Under the pieces are notes generated by a model. The model did not search any database and was not told where the DNA came from. It saw nothing but the letters and a program-made list of their open reading frames with translations. Of a stretch of 64,000 bases of DNA, positions 1 through 8,518 are shown in pieces. A program made the position numbers and the translations under genes. Location of the stretch: positions 1 to 64,000 of the forward strand of contig NZ_LRQV01000003.1 in assembly GCF_001567585.1 (NCBI RefSeq), given 5' to 3'. This stretch comes from Micromonospora rosaria (GTDB lineage Bacteria; Actinomycetota; Actinomycetes; Mycobacteriales; Micromonosporaceae). Numbering within the stretch: the stretch's first letter is position 1; the number at the start of each line of letters is the position of its first letter.

Positions 1-11
1 GCGGACGGGCC

Positions 12-47
12 GGTCCGTCCGGGACGACACACCGCCCCGGACGGACC
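12..47 (-). terminator. Hairpin terminator after the HAD gene
   Basis: A 12-base perfect inverted repeat (12-23 with 36-47) around a 12-base loop lies about 20 bases beyond the HAD gene stop. There is no clear U-run, which is common for terminators in high-GC actinobacteria. It is the inferred end of the leftward transcript covering 68-5711. Confidence 0.6.
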
Positions 48-67
48 CACCCCCGGCGACCGGACCA

Positions 68-778
68 TCAGGTGTCGCCCCGGTCGCCCGCCGGGCGCAG
101 CGTCACCGACACGGTCCCCGACGACCACCGCACGTCCAGCCGGCTGAGCCGATCCACCACCAGGTCGGGGGTGACGGTGGCGCCCAACCCGGCGCCGGCG
201 ATGCCGACGACCGCCATCCCGGCACGCTGACCGGCCAGGACACCGGGCCAGGTGTCCTCGAACACCACGCACCGCCCCGCCTCGACGCCCAACCGCCGCG
301 CCGCGAGCAGGTATCCCTGCGGGTCGGGCTTGCCCGCCGTCACGTCGTCGGCGGTCACCAGCACGGTCGGCACCGGCAGGCCGGCGGCGCGCAGCCGGGC
401 GAGGGCGACCGGCCGGGTACCCGAGGTCACCACCGCCCACGGCCCGCCGGCCGCCGCGGCGAGCACGATCCCGGCGCCGGGCGTGGGCACCACGCCCACG
501 GTGTCCCGCGCCTGCCCCGCCTCCAGGTTCCCGGCCTCCCGCGCACTGTCCAGGTGCGGCGCGACCAGGGCCACCGTCTCCACGCCCCGGCGCCCCACCG
601 AGGTCTCCAGCACCCGCTCGGCGTCGAGACCGTGCCGGTCGGACCAGCCACGCCAGGCCCGTTCGATGGCCGCGCCCGAGTCGACCAGCGTGCCGTCCAG
701 GTCGAACAGCAGCGCGTCGTACGCCCGCAGCCCCGTCGACGTCGCCGTCGGGCGTACCTCCCCGCCGGTGACGGTCAC
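68..778 (-). CDS. HAD-superfamily phosphatase (beta-phosphoglucomutase-like)
   Basis: A 236-residue HAD hydrolase of the sugar-phosphatase/beta-phosphoglucomutase branch. Asp26 and Asp28 of the FDLDGT motif are the nucleophile and acid/base. SGT gives motif II, the Lys of GKPDP motif III, and the acidic pair of VFEDTWPGV motif IV. The helical cap sits after motif I. It should hydrolyse or transfer a phosphate on a small metabolite, in the cytosol. The GTG start at 778 is chosen because it overlaps the stop of the upstream kinase (GTGA, 775-778), so translation is coupled. As the last gene after a kinase and a GatZ-like aldolase-fold protein, it may remove the phosphate used as a handle in that pathway. 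The substrate cannot be read from sequence. Confidence 0.85.
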   Translation of the reverse strand: MTVTGGEVRPTATSTGLRAYDALLFDLDGTLVDSGAAIERAWRGWSDRHGLDAERVLETSVGRRGVETVALVAPHLDSAREAGNLEAGQARDTVGVVPTPGAGIVLAAAAGGPWAVVTSGTRPVALARLRAAGLPVPTVLVTADDVTAGKPDPQGYLLAARRLGVEAGRCVVFEDTWPGVLAGQRAGMAVVGIAGAGLGATVTPDLVVDRLSRLDVRWSSGTVSVTLRPAGDRGDT

Positions 779-2127
779 GACGCGGCGGGGAGCAGACCGA
801 GGTGGGTCTGCGGGTCGATGTGGCCGGTGGCCTCCAGTTGCGCCACCGCGTCCTCGAGGAACAGGACGCCGTAGAGGTAGTGGCCGGCGGCGAGTTCCAG
901 CGGGCTGATCTCCGACTCGCTCTGCTCGTCGGTGCGCTTCTTGATGTCCGACAGCCGGCACGCCGCCTCGGCCAGGAGGTGGAAGGCGTGCCCGAGCAGC
1001 AGCCGGTCCCGCCAGCCGGGGTCCTCCCGGCTGAGCTGCGCGAACTCGGGGTGCTCGGTCAGGAAGCCGAGGAAGCGGTGCGCGGCGGTGACGTACCCGG
1101 GGTACGGCTGCCCCCGGAAGCGCAGGTCGAAGGTGGACCCGTCGGCGTCCGGCGGCTGCGTGATCTCGAAGCCCTTGCGCAGGCCGCCGTCCCAGACGCT
1201 GAGACTGAACAGCACCTTGGCCACGTCGTAGGAGATGTCCCAGAGGTCGAGGGTGCCGCGGGGGTCGATGATCCGGAACCCCTCCTCGGCGTCGCGCAGG
1301 CCCGCCCCGGGCGGGGTCACCAGGATGTTGCGGGTGTTCAGGTCGCCGTGCACCGGGTAGTAGAGCCAGGTCGGGTCGATGCCCGCCGTCAGCTCCGGCC
1401 GGGCCATGATCAGTCGGGCGAGCTGCTGCGGATGCCGGCACGAGCGGCCGTTGACCACGATCCGGTCCGGGCCGGTCATCGCCTCCGGCAGGTACTTGGC
1501 CAGCAGCCAGAACCGGCGGTCCAGCCGGTCGGCGTGCACGTCGGCGATGGTGCCGCGCCCGCCGGCCACCCGGTCCTTGCGGTACCCGTGCGTCACCAGC
1601 AGGCGCAGCGCCGCGCCGAGCCGGTCGTAGAAGAGTTCCACCTGCGGCTCGTCGGCCCGCAGGCAGGCCGCGACGTCCTCGTTCGGGTAGAACGGCATCG
1701 TGTACGCGGCCCAGTCCTCGCCGTGGAACTCGTGGGTCTTGTCGGTGTAGAAGTAGCGCAGGTCCGGGTTCTCGTCGCGGACCTTGTCGATCTGCCGAAT
1801 CTTGAGGCGGAACGACCCCAGGTCGTGGCCGTCCACCGCGCCGGGTAGGTCGACCAGCAGCTTGATGACGTGCGGGGCGCCGTCCGGCAGGGTGACCTTG
1901 AGCAGCCGGGCCGGTGAACCGCCCTCGGTCAGTTCCCCCACCACCTCCGCGCCGAGTTCGCCGACCAGTTTGGCCAGCAGTTCCTCCTCGCGGCGGCTCA
2001 TCGCCTCGGCGTGCGCGGTGATGTCGTCGATGACCGCGCTGTCGTCGATGACGGCGCTGTCGGCGATGACGGCGCTGTCGGCGACGACCGGACTGTCGGC
2101 GACGACGGTGTCGTTCGGGGTCAGCAT
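775..2127 (-). CDS. Phosphotransferase (aminoglycoside/sugar kinase fold)
   Basis: About 450 residues with an APH/choline-kinase-like fold. A Brenner-type HGDLNTRN motif lies near residue 260 and IIDPRG (metal-binding Asp, DFG equivalent) near residue 288. It should transfer phosphate from ATP to a small hydroxylated substrate. The ATG at 2127 is chosen because a strong GAGGAGGG site precedes it. The first 35 residues are a run of hexapeptide repeats (pattern S-A-V-I-x-D) encoded by five 18-base tandem units, not part of the normal fold. The stop overlaps the HAD start. It lies 47 bases behind the aldolase-fold gene, so the three look like one pathway unit. Drug phosphotransferase is an alternative, but the neighbours favour a metabolic sugar kinase. 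Confidence 0.75.
   Translation of the reverse strand: MLTPNDTVVADSPVVADSAVIADSAVIDDSAVIDDITAHAEAMSRREEELLAKLVGELGAEVVGELTEGGSPARLLKVTLPDGAPHVIKLLVDLPGAVDGHDLGSFRLKIRQIDKVRDENPDLRYFYTDKTHEFHGEDWAAYTMPFYPNEDVAACLRADEPQVELFYDRLGAALRLLVTHGYRKDRVAGGRGTIADVHADRLDRRFWLLAKYLPEAMTGPDRIVVNGRSCRHPQQLARLIMARPELTAGIDPTWLYYPVHGDLNTRNILVTPPGAGLRDAEEGFRIIDPRGTLDLWDISYDVAKVLFSLSVWDGGLRKGFEITQPPDADGSTFDLRFRGQPYPGYVTAAHRFLGFLTEHPEFAQLSREDPGWRDRLLLGHAFHLLAEAACRLSDIKKRTDEQSESEISPLELAAGHYLYGVLFLEDAVAQLEATGHIDPQTHLGLLPAAS
2023..2112 (-). repeat. Five 18-base tandem repeats inside the kinase gene
   Basis: Five adjacent 18-base units (2023-2040, 2041-2058, 2059-2076, 2077-2094, 2095-2112). Neighbouring units differ by one to a few bases, with more divergence in the outermost unit (2095-2112). 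In the kinase frame they encode hexapeptides of the type SAVIDD, SAVIAD, SPVVAD and DTVVAD. The frame is kept, so copy number can change without breaking the gene. Confidence 0.9.
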
Positions 2128-2174
2128 CACGGAACCCTCCTCACGGGGTCGCGGCGGGCGGTGCCGCGCCGGCA

Positions 2175-3341
2175 TCAGTTGCCCGCCACGGCCAGGGGCG
2201 AGGGCACGGGGTGCGGCAGCGCGGCGGCGTACCTCTCGATCGCCTCGGCGACCGCGTCGCGCAGGTAGGTGTCGACGTCGATGCCCTCGCGGATCGCCGC
2301 CTTCGCCGCCACCTCCTTGATCTCGGCGAACTTCGCCGAGCCGTACACGTAGTGGCCGGCGATGACCGCCCGGTCGGTGTCGGTGGCGGTGGTGTCCGGG
2401 GCCATCCACTTGCGCCACAGCCCCGACGCGTACGCCTCGGCGAGGAAGGCGTCGCGCTGCGCGGTGAGCCCGAGACGGTCCAGCAGGCGGAGGAAGGCGC
2501 GGGTCTCCACCACACCGAACTCCGGGGCGACGTTGAGGGCGTCCACCCCGGCCCCGGACAACGCGCGCACCTCGGCCCCGGTGAGGTAGTCGCAGTTGTG
2601 CGCCTTGAGGGCGATGCCGCGGTCCGCGGTGAGCCCGGCCAGCGCCGACACGGTGTAGGTCACCGCGCTCGGGGCGGCGCTGAACGCCCCGACGTTGTCG
2701 GTCTCCACCACCTTGGTCGCCGTCTGGGCGACCACGAAGGTGGGCCGGGGCAACCCGTGCCGGGCCAGCGCGGCCAGCACGGCGTCGAGCTGGTCGCGGA
2801 ACTCGAACGGGTCGTTGGTGTCCCGCCCCTGGTCCTCGAAGCCGATCTCGTACATCGGGCTCCGGCCGGCCTGTGCGGCGGCCTCGGCGCACTCGCCGTA
2901 CAGCTCGACCGCGCGGTCGATCGCCACCTGGACGTCGGCCACCCCGTCGAGGTCCATCGAGGTGTCGATGTGCAACAGGTCGAAGCCCTGCTGGACGTCC
3001 TCCCGGAAGGAGGCCATGGCCGAGATCATCGCGGCCTCACCGCTGAGCCGCTCGGCGCGCTCCCGGGGGTTCTGGTACGGGCCGCCGTGGTCGCGGCAGA
3101 GCAGGATGAGCCCCTCGGGGTCGTGGTGGCGGACGTACGCGGCGAACGTCTCGGTGTTCCAGCCCTCGACATAGCCGCCGCCCTGGGCTTCGGCCTCGAC
3201 CTGCCGGCGACTCGGGATGAGCATCAGCGGCTGGCGACGACGGTGGGCCACCGCGATGCAGGCGTCGACGGCATTCTTCGACATGGGACCGATACCGAGC
3301 CGCGAGGGCACGGGAACCGCCCTCCGATGGACAGAAGTCAT
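2175..3341 (-). CDS. GatZ/KbaZ-like class II aldolase-fold protein
   Basis: About 388 residues resembling the tagatose-bisphosphate aldolase GatZ/KbaZ (non-catalytic subunit) family: a TIM-barrel protein with a conserved N-terminal SKNAVDACIAVA helix, then an EGWNTETFAAYV segment, LCRDHGGPY and FDLLHIDTSMDL. In E. coli GatZ/KbaZ supports the GatY/KbaY aldolase, but no GatY homologue is present here, so this protein may act alone on another sugar. The ATG at 3341 is chosen for the purine-rich GAGAAAGGGAAAG before it; an in-frame ATG at the SKNAVDA helix lacks a ribosome site. It begins 119 bases after the LuxR gene stop, room for its own promoter. Kinase and HAD genes follow. The reaction is unknown. 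Confidence 0.7.
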   Translation of the reverse strand: MTSVHRRAVPVPSRLGIGPMSKNAVDACIAVAHRRRQPLMLIPSRRQVEAEAQGGGYVEGWNTETFAAYVRHHDPEGLILLCRDHGGPYQNPRERAERLSGEAAMISAMASFREDVQQGFDLLHIDTSMDLDGVADVQVAIDRAVELYGECAEAAAQAGRSPMYEIGFEDQGRDTNDPFEFRDQLDAVLAALARHGLPRPTFVVAQTATKVVETDNVGAFSAAPSAVTYTVSALAGLTADRGIALKAHNCDYLTGAEVRALSGAGVDALNVAPEFGVVETRAFLRLLDRLGLTAQRDAFLAEAYASGLWRKWMAPDTTATDTDRAVIAGHYVYGSAKFAEIKEVAAKAAIREGIDVDTYLRDAVAEAIERYAAALPHPVPSPLAVAGN

Positions 3342-3460
3342 GTCTTTCCCTTTCTCGGGAAGCCTGGCCGACCGGGTCCGGCGAAGCAGTTTCCGGCTGG
3401 TCGGGATCGCATCCGACCGCTTCGCCACAACCGATATTCCCAAGTGGAGGGTGATCGCTT

Positions 3461-3763
3461 CTATTGTTCTTTGGTCCACTGCTGGTACGCGAACGCGACC
3501 AGTCCCGCCTGGAGCCGGGACTCCACGCCGAGTTTCCGCATGATCCCCGCGACGTGCGCCTTCGTCGTCCGTTCCGATATGTTCAGGGAACCGGAAATGG
3601 CACGATTGGACAGACCTGCGCCGAGAAGCGTCGCCACCTCGCGTTCCCGGTCGGTCAGCAGGGGTATCCGGGCGACCGCGGAGAGCCAGCGGGGCCGCTC
3701 CAACGGACTTTCCGCACCGACGTCGACAGCCGTTTCATGTGTTGCCATCCGCAATGAATCCAT
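3461..3763 (-). CDS. Short LuxR-type DNA-binding regulator
   Basis: About 100 residues. The C-terminal 65 form a LuxR/GerE helix-turn-helix: LTDREREVATLLGAGLSN, then ISERTTKAHVAGIMRKLGV with the typical recognition helix. There is no receiver or ligand domain, so it is a stand-alone GerE-type protein. The ATG at 3763 is preceded by GGGGAG; an in-frame ATG at 3748 is the alternative. It sits between the ThuA gene (30 bases upstream) and the aldolase-fold gene on the same strand, and probably regulates this group. Its own transcription start is not clear. Confidence 0.8.
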   Translation of the reverse strand: MDSLRMATHETAVDVGAESPLERPRWLSAVARIPLLTDREREVATLLGAGLSNRAISGSLNISERTTKAHVAGIMRKLGVESRLQAGLVAFAYQQWTKEQ

Positions 3764-3792
3764 CGCACCGTCTCCCCGTACCGGCTGCGATG

Positions 3793-4449
3793 TCAGGAGC
3801 GGGCGGCCCAGGAAATGCCCTGCCGCACCAGCCGGGTGGCGTCCGGGTGCTGGAGATCCTCCGGATAGTGGCCGACCGAGCAGTAGAAGACGCGGCCGGC
3901 ACCCCAGGAGCGGATCCACGCCACGGGCATCCGGGCGCCCTCGATCCAGGGCAGGTGCTCGCCGCTGAAGACCGTCTCCGCGAGCACCAGGTTGGTCGGG
4001 TCGACGTGCATGTAGTACTGCTCGGAGGCGACCGGGAACGAGGCCACCCCCTCGGTGACCGGGTGCCGCGCCGTCACGGACACCTCGTACGGCACCCGGA
4101 CGCCCTCACCGCCGGGGTGGTCGACGCACGACCCGCCGACGAGGTGGTTGTACCGGAGGCTGGCCCGGAAGGACGCGGCCATCCCGTGCCACCCGGCCAC
4201 CCCGGTACCGCGCTCGACCGCGCCCAGCAGGCCCTCCTCCTGGGCCCGGGTGAGGTTCTCCGTGGTGTGTCCCTGGGTCCAGCCGAGCAGGATGAGGTCG
4301 TAGCCGGTCAGGTCGTCCTCGAAGCGGTAGGGGTCGCTGGTCAGGTCCACCGCGAAGCCGAGATCGTCGAGCTGGGGCACCGCCCACTCGGCCACCGCGT
4401 AGGGCTGGTGGCCGGCCCACCCGCCGCAGAGATAGAGCGCGCGTCTCAT
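3793..4449 (-). CDS. ThuA-like domain protein
   Basis: A 218-residue single-domain protein of the ThuA family (class I glutamine-amidotransferase-like fold; ThuA acts in trehalose utilisation). Diagnostic segments are the N-terminal ALYLCGGWAGH, GYDLILLGWTQG, GTGVAGWHG (the family's G-W-H-G turn), the central VGGSCVDHPGG, and C-terminal AGRVFYCSVGHYPED. Family members are linked to oxidised or keto-sugar metabolism. Its ATG at 4449 overlaps the stop of the FG-GAP gene (ATGA), so the two are translated together. The exact substrate is unknown. Confidence 0.8.
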   Translation of the reverse strand: MRRALYLCGGWAGHQPYAVAEWAVPQLDDLGFAVDLTSDPYRFEDDLTGYDLILLGWTQGHTTENLTRAQEEGLLGAVERGTGVAGWHGMAASFRASLRYNHLVGGSCVDHPGGEGVRVPYEVSVTARHPVTEGVASFPVASEQYYMHVDPTNLVLAETVFSGEHLPWIEGARMPVAWIRSWGAGRVFYCSVGHYPEDLQHPDATRLVRQGISWAARS

Positions 4450-5711
4450 CGGATCAGTTCTCCCCTCAGTCGGGTGTGCTCACGGTCGGACGACGGCCGG
4501 CGCCCCGTGTTGCGGTGGATCGACACGGTGGGGTTGTCGGCGAGGAAGTAGCCGGGCACGTAGTAGCCGATGGTCGCGAAGTCGAGCAGCCCGTCGCCGT
4601 CGAAGTCGGCGACCGTGATCCGGGCCGCCGAGGCCGAGGAGACCCGGGTCTTGACCCACCAGCCCCGGGCGGCGTCGACGGCCTTGTAGCAGAACACGCC
4701 CTGCCACGGCATCGGTCCGCGCAGCGCGACGAGGAACTCGTCCTCGCCGTCGTTGTCCAGGTCCGCCGCGACGACGTGGTGTCCGGGGCCCTCGCCCGCC
4801 TCGTTCGGGTCGGCGTAGACGTCGAGCACGTGGCGGGTCCAGGTGCCGTCGGGGGCGGGCACGTAGGTGACCACCGTGTTGCCGTGGAAGGGTTCGAGGG
4901 TCGCGAGGTAGCCGACCTCGGCGCCGGCCAGCCGGCCGACGGCCACGCTGTTGCTGCCGGTGAAGCCGGTCCTCGCCGCCTGGCCGCGTTCACCCTCGTG
5001 GATGCGTTGGTGCCGCCAGCGGCCGGTGGCGTCGTCGACCCCCAGCCAACTGAGCCCCTCGGCGCTGGCCACGACGAGTTTCTCGGTCGGGCCCCAGGCC
5101 GGCCCGTGCCGGGTCGTGGTGAGGTCGTGCAGGATGTGGAACGCGGCGTCGTCGACGACCGTCGCCGGCCACCGTGGCGCGGTCAGCGGGTTCTCGGGTG
5201 GCTGGTAGAGCGTCACCCGGACCGGTTCCCGCAGCGCCTCCGGGCCGCCGTGGGGGCCGACGATGGGCAGGGCGACCAGTTCCGGGCGGTCGGGGGCACG
5301 GAACCGGCCGACCTGCACCCGGTGCGCCGAGAGCAGGTCCCCGACGAGGCGTCGCTCCCACGGCCCCCGGTGGTCGGGGTCGCCCGGGTTGCGCAGCCAG
5401 GAGACGGTGCCGTCGCCCGGTCCGCAGGCCCACATCGACTGGCCGTAGTCGTGTGTGACGACCAGGTCGAGGGTGCCGTCGCCGGTGAGGTCGGCGGCGT
5501 CCAGGCCCACCGGCCGGTTCACCCGGGCGATGGTCCGCCGGGTCCAGCCCGGGTTCTCGAACCACGAGATCTCGCCGTCGATCAGTCCGGACGTGACGAG
5601 GTCGGGCCGGTTGTCGCCGTTGACGTCGACGGCCTGGATCCAGTAGCCGTCGGTCAGCCCGCTCATCACCACGTGCTCCTCGAACGTGGGCATGCGGAAT
5701 GTCGCCGTCAT
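4446..5711 (-). CDS. FG-GAP/VCBS-repeat beta-propeller protein
   Basis: 421 residues with several FG-GAP/VCBS calcium-loop repeats: DVNGDNRPDLV, DLTGDGTLDLV, DLDNDGEDEFL and DFDGDGLLDFA, consistent with a seven-bladed propeller. No signal peptide is visible after the chosen ATG at 5711 (preceded by AGGGAG), which is unusual because many FG-GAP proteins are secreted. Bacterial proteins of this shape resemble the propeller of fungal aldos-2-ulose dehydratase, which acts on 1,5-anhydrofructose-type sugars. The coupled ThuA gene makes a keto-sugar dehydratase or isomerase role plausible, but that is inference. First gene of the leftward group. Confidence 0.75.
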   Translation of the reverse strand: MTATFRMPTFEEHVVMSGLTDGYWIQAVDVNGDNRPDLVTSGLIDGEISWFENPGWTRRTIARVNRPVGLDAADLTGDGTLDLVVTHDYGQSMWACGPGDGTVSWLRNPGDPDHRGPWERRLVGDLLSAHRVQVGRFRAPDRPELVALPIVGPHGGPEALREPVRVTLYQPPENPLTAPRWPATVVDDAAFHILHDLTTTRHGPAWGPTEKLVVASAEGLSWLGVDDATGRWRHQRIHEGERGQAARTGFTGSNSVAVGRLAGAEVGYLATLEPFHGNTVVTYVPAPDGTWTRHVLDVYADPNEAGEGPGHHVVAADLDNDGEDEFLVALRGPMPWQGVFCYKAVDAARGWWVKTRVSSASAARITVADFDGDGLLDFATIGYYVPGYFLADNPTVSIHRNTGRRPSSDREHTRLRGELIR

Positions 5712-6254
5712 AGTCGAACTCCCTGAATACCTGCGGTTGCCGGGGACAGGAGCGATGGCTAGAGTAGAGCCAACATGTGGATCAACAGTTGCTAATCTGG
5801 GACAGTTTCCAGGCAGTCCGGCAGACAGTCGGACATCCGGTTTCCGGGGCACGCGGTCGCCCGCCCAGGCGGCCGGAGAGCCGGAGCGGTGGATGACCGG
5901 AGAGCGCCCACGCACGAGGCGCCACTCCATGGCGAAGCAGCCCGATCAGGGGTTCGGAATCGAGCGGGAGCACAGTTCGACCCGGCAGGGGTCGAGCGAT
6001 CGGGATCGACCACCTCCCGGGCCGAATGCTTGTACATCAAACATTTTCCCATGCCTGCATCACGAGTATAGGCGAGACCCGACTCCGTGCAAGTACCACG
6101 ACACTATTCGTATGGAAGTTTCTCGATGATGTCCGGCTTCTATCCTGCGGGTTTCTAAAATGTAGCCGGACCGCTGAGCATAAGGTGTGAAACTCGCGTA
6201 ACCCATGAAATTGCGCTGTTCGCGCCCCGGTTCCGGGCAGCACGATTCCGGCCC
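5712..6254. other. Promoter-bearing intergenic region, lower GC
   Basis: No convincing gene. GC is visibly lower than in the flanking genes. On the minus strand, TTGATC (complement near 5780) is followed about 18 bases later by TAGCCA, a candidate promoter for the FG-GAP/ThuA/LuxR transcript. The part near 6030-6130 is the most AT-rich of the left end; nothing else is assigned there. Confidence 0.4.
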
Positions 6255-6287
6255 GCCGCCGGGCCGTGGGGTGCACGGCCCGGCGGC
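6255..6287 (-). terminator. Hairpin terminator of the pseudopeptide operon
   Basis: A 14-base perfect inverted repeat (6255-6268 with 6274-6287) around a 5-base loop, 23 bases past the last ATP-grasp reading frame. It separates the natural-product operon from the FG-GAP group. Confidence 0.7.
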
Positions 6288-6310
6288 ACGCCGGTGGCCG
6301 CGGGCCCGGC

Positions 6311-7138
6311 TCAGGCCACGGTGTAGGAGACGGCCTTGGCCGCCGCGTCGAGGGCGGCCTGACACTCTTCGACGGTGTCGGCCACCGCCGTCACGTACGC
6401 GATCCGTCCCCAGACGGTGCCCCGGGGCGGTGGGGACACGGTGCGGCCCGGCTGCACCAGCACCACCGCCCGGTCGACGGCGTCGGGCAGCTGCGCGCGG
6501 TCGACCCTGACCCGGCCGATCGTGGTGTCGTCGGCGTCCACGTAGCCGAAGCGCACCCCCGCCACCCGCCGCCGGGTCGGCGTCGTCGCCGGAAGCCGGC
6601 CGCACGCCGCCCCGGCCGCGATCAGCGCCGGGTCCAGGCCGGTGGCCAGGGTGCCGAGGTACGGGATCAGGTCACCGCCCAACCGGCCGTTGACCTCGAT
6701 CAGCTGCGGTCCCCGGTCACCGAGCATGAACTCGGTGTGCGTCCACCCGTCCCGGAAGCCCAGCGCGGCGTGCGTGCGCTGGAGCAGGTCACCGAAGGCG
6801 TCGTCGCGCAGCAGGGGATCCGCCGCGTCGACCAGGTGACCGGTCTCCTCGGCGTACGGCGGGAACCCGACGGCCTTGCGGCCGACGAAGAGCGGGACGA
6901 CCCGTCCGTCGGTCACCACCGCGTCGACGCTGATCTCCTCGCCGGTCACGCACTCCTCGACCAGGACGGGCTCGTCGGTGCGGTACCGGACCGGGTCGGG
7001 TGCGGGGGTGTCCCGGGTGAAGGGGAAGAACCGGCGCAGCGCGTCGGGGTCGTCGACGCGGACGGCACCGAGGCTGGCACCCAGGCCACGGGGCTTGAGG
7101 ATCACCGGGTAGCCGATCGTGTCGGCCGCCGCCAGCGC
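6311..7138 (-). pseudogene. ATP-grasp ligase, 5' end missing
   Basis: Codes for the ATP-binding and C-terminal lobes of an ATP-grasp carboxylate-amine ligase: GYPVILKPRGLGASLG (glycine-rich ATP loop), VLVEECVTGEEISVDAV, then LIEVNGRLGGDLIPYL with the metal-binding Glu and Asn. The roughly 110-residue N-terminal domain is absent. Reading upstream in frame meets a TAG at 7139-7141, immediately preceded by the C-terminal part of another ATP-grasp protein. The nearest usable start (GTG at 7105) falls inside the ATP loop region, so a functional product is unlikely. If intact it would have added another amide bond to the operon's product. An assembly join is an alternative to real decay. Confidence 0.7.
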
Positions 7139-7603
7139 CTACTCGACCGCGTCCTCCTTCGAGATCCCGGTGGTGTCGAGGAGGCCGAGGATGCTGTTGC
7201 CGTGCGGCGGGCGGGTGATGACGTCGCCGGGCCGGGCGACGATCTTCAGCAGGAAGGTCCGGTCGGACTCGCTGACCTCGGCGGGCACGTGGACGGCCGC
7301 GATGGTGCCGGCGGCGCAGATCAGGCACATCGACGTGGTGTGCGTGCCGATGGGCTGGAAGTGGCGCACCCGGGGGCGCACGCCCCGGGCGATGTCGACG
7401 ACCGCCGCGATCGGATCATGGTCGGCGGTCAGCCGGGCGATCTCGTCGAGCCCGCCGCCGCCGACCCGGGCGGCGATCTCCAGCAGGTACGGCCGACCGT
7501 CGTGGAAGCGGACCTCCGCGTGCCCCACGCTGCGGCGCAGCCCCTGCGCGCGGATGCCGGCGGTGACCGCCTCGTGCACCGCGGCCAGGTCCGCGGCGCT
7601 CAT
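7139..7603 (-). pseudogene. ATP-grasp ligase, C-terminal fragment only
   Basis: About 154 codons matching only the C-terminal third of an ATP-grasp ligase: GHAEVRFHDGRPYLLEIAAR with VGGGGLDE (metal-binding Glu and glycine turn), then the end domain RPPHGNSILGLLDTTGIS. The ATP-binding N-terminal 250 residues are missing. The upstream sequence switches directly to an MFS transporter frame near 7608, and the downstream end runs into a TAG and then a second ATP-grasp body. The ATG at 7603 may allow some translation, but no catalytic lobe remains. Confidence 0.7.
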
Positions 7604-8429
7604 CGCCGTGGTCGTGCAGGTGCGAGAAGAGGTGCACGTCGATGAAGGCCATGGTGCTGCCGCAGCCGACGAAGGCCAGGACCAGGGCCCGGATCTGCGG
7701 GTGCCGGAAGGTGGTGACCGTGGCGGCCCAGAGCGACACCCGTGCCACCGGGGCGACGGGTCGCCGCCGGACGGAGAGCCGCACCAGGATCAGCGACAGC
7801 GGCAGCAGCACGACCAGGAAGACCAGGCCGAGGGCGAACAGGACCTGGTTCCAGGTCATGGTGCGGTCCAGGTGGACCCACAGGGGCACCAGCACCATGA
7901 ACCCCACCGCGGCGCCGTTGGTCAGCAGCGCGTAGAGCAGGCCGCTGTTGCGGCCCTGGAACAGTTGGTCGGCCAGGACGCCCAGCGGGACGAAGGAGAG
8001 CATCGTGACCGCGACGGCGCCGACGACGCCGTAGGTGAGGACGAACAGCCACAGGTCGCCGGCGGTGGCGGCGAGCAGCAGCACCACCCCGTTGAGCGCG
8101 GTGCCGACCGCCAGCACCGGGATCGCGCCGATCCGGTCGGCGAGGTGCCCGATCACCGACGACGTCACGGCGGTGACCACGGCGAAGAGGGTGGTGGCGA
8201 TCGCCAGGCTGCCCCGGCTGACCTCGAAGCTGTCCGCGATACCCAGGAAGAACACCTGGACGGTGCTCTTCAGGGACGATCCGGCGAGGGATATCAGGAA
8301 GCTGACGGACGCTGCGAAAACCGCGAAAGCCGTGCCAATCTTGGCGGTCCTGGTCCTGGATAGCCTCTGCTCCAGAGCATGCCGAATGGGTGCGCGCCGG
8401 CGTTGACCACGACCCTGCGTAGTGATCAC
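7416..8429 (-). pseudogene. MFS transporter, 3' half missing
   Basis: The first 270 codons or so are a major-facilitator transporter: a basic N-terminus, about seven hydrophobic segments, and the loop-2 signature GHLADRIGAIPV. After FIDVHLFSHLHDHG (near 7608) membrane-protein character stops, and the frame only runs on by chance over the ATP-grasp fragment to a stop at 7416. At least four or five C-terminal helices are lost. The intact gene would have exported the product of this operon. The GTG at 8429 is the best start; it lies 90 bases behind the methyltransferase stop. Expression of a half transporter is unlikely to be functional. Confidence 0.7.
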
Positions 8430-8518
8430 CGTGACTGCTTTCGGTCATCCTGGCACGGGTGTCGATGTCCGACCAGAGCCGGTCGGACGGGCTCCACGCC
8501 GGGGTCCAACCCGGCGGG

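Noticed and set aside
2023..2112. Short CRISPR-like array
   Set aside because: The 18-base units are adjacent without spacers and lie in frame inside a kinase gene.
2211..3968. A 585-codon plus-strand frame opposite the aldolase and LuxR genes
   Set aside because: No motif and an unnatural composition. The minus strand has recognised domains, good starts and ribosome sites.
6311..7603. One fused ATP-grasp protein read through the TAG at 7139-7141
   Set aside because: The order of parts is wrong (C-terminal lobe before an ATP-binding lobe without its N-terminal domain), so readthrough would not give a sensible enzyme. Two truncated genes fit better.
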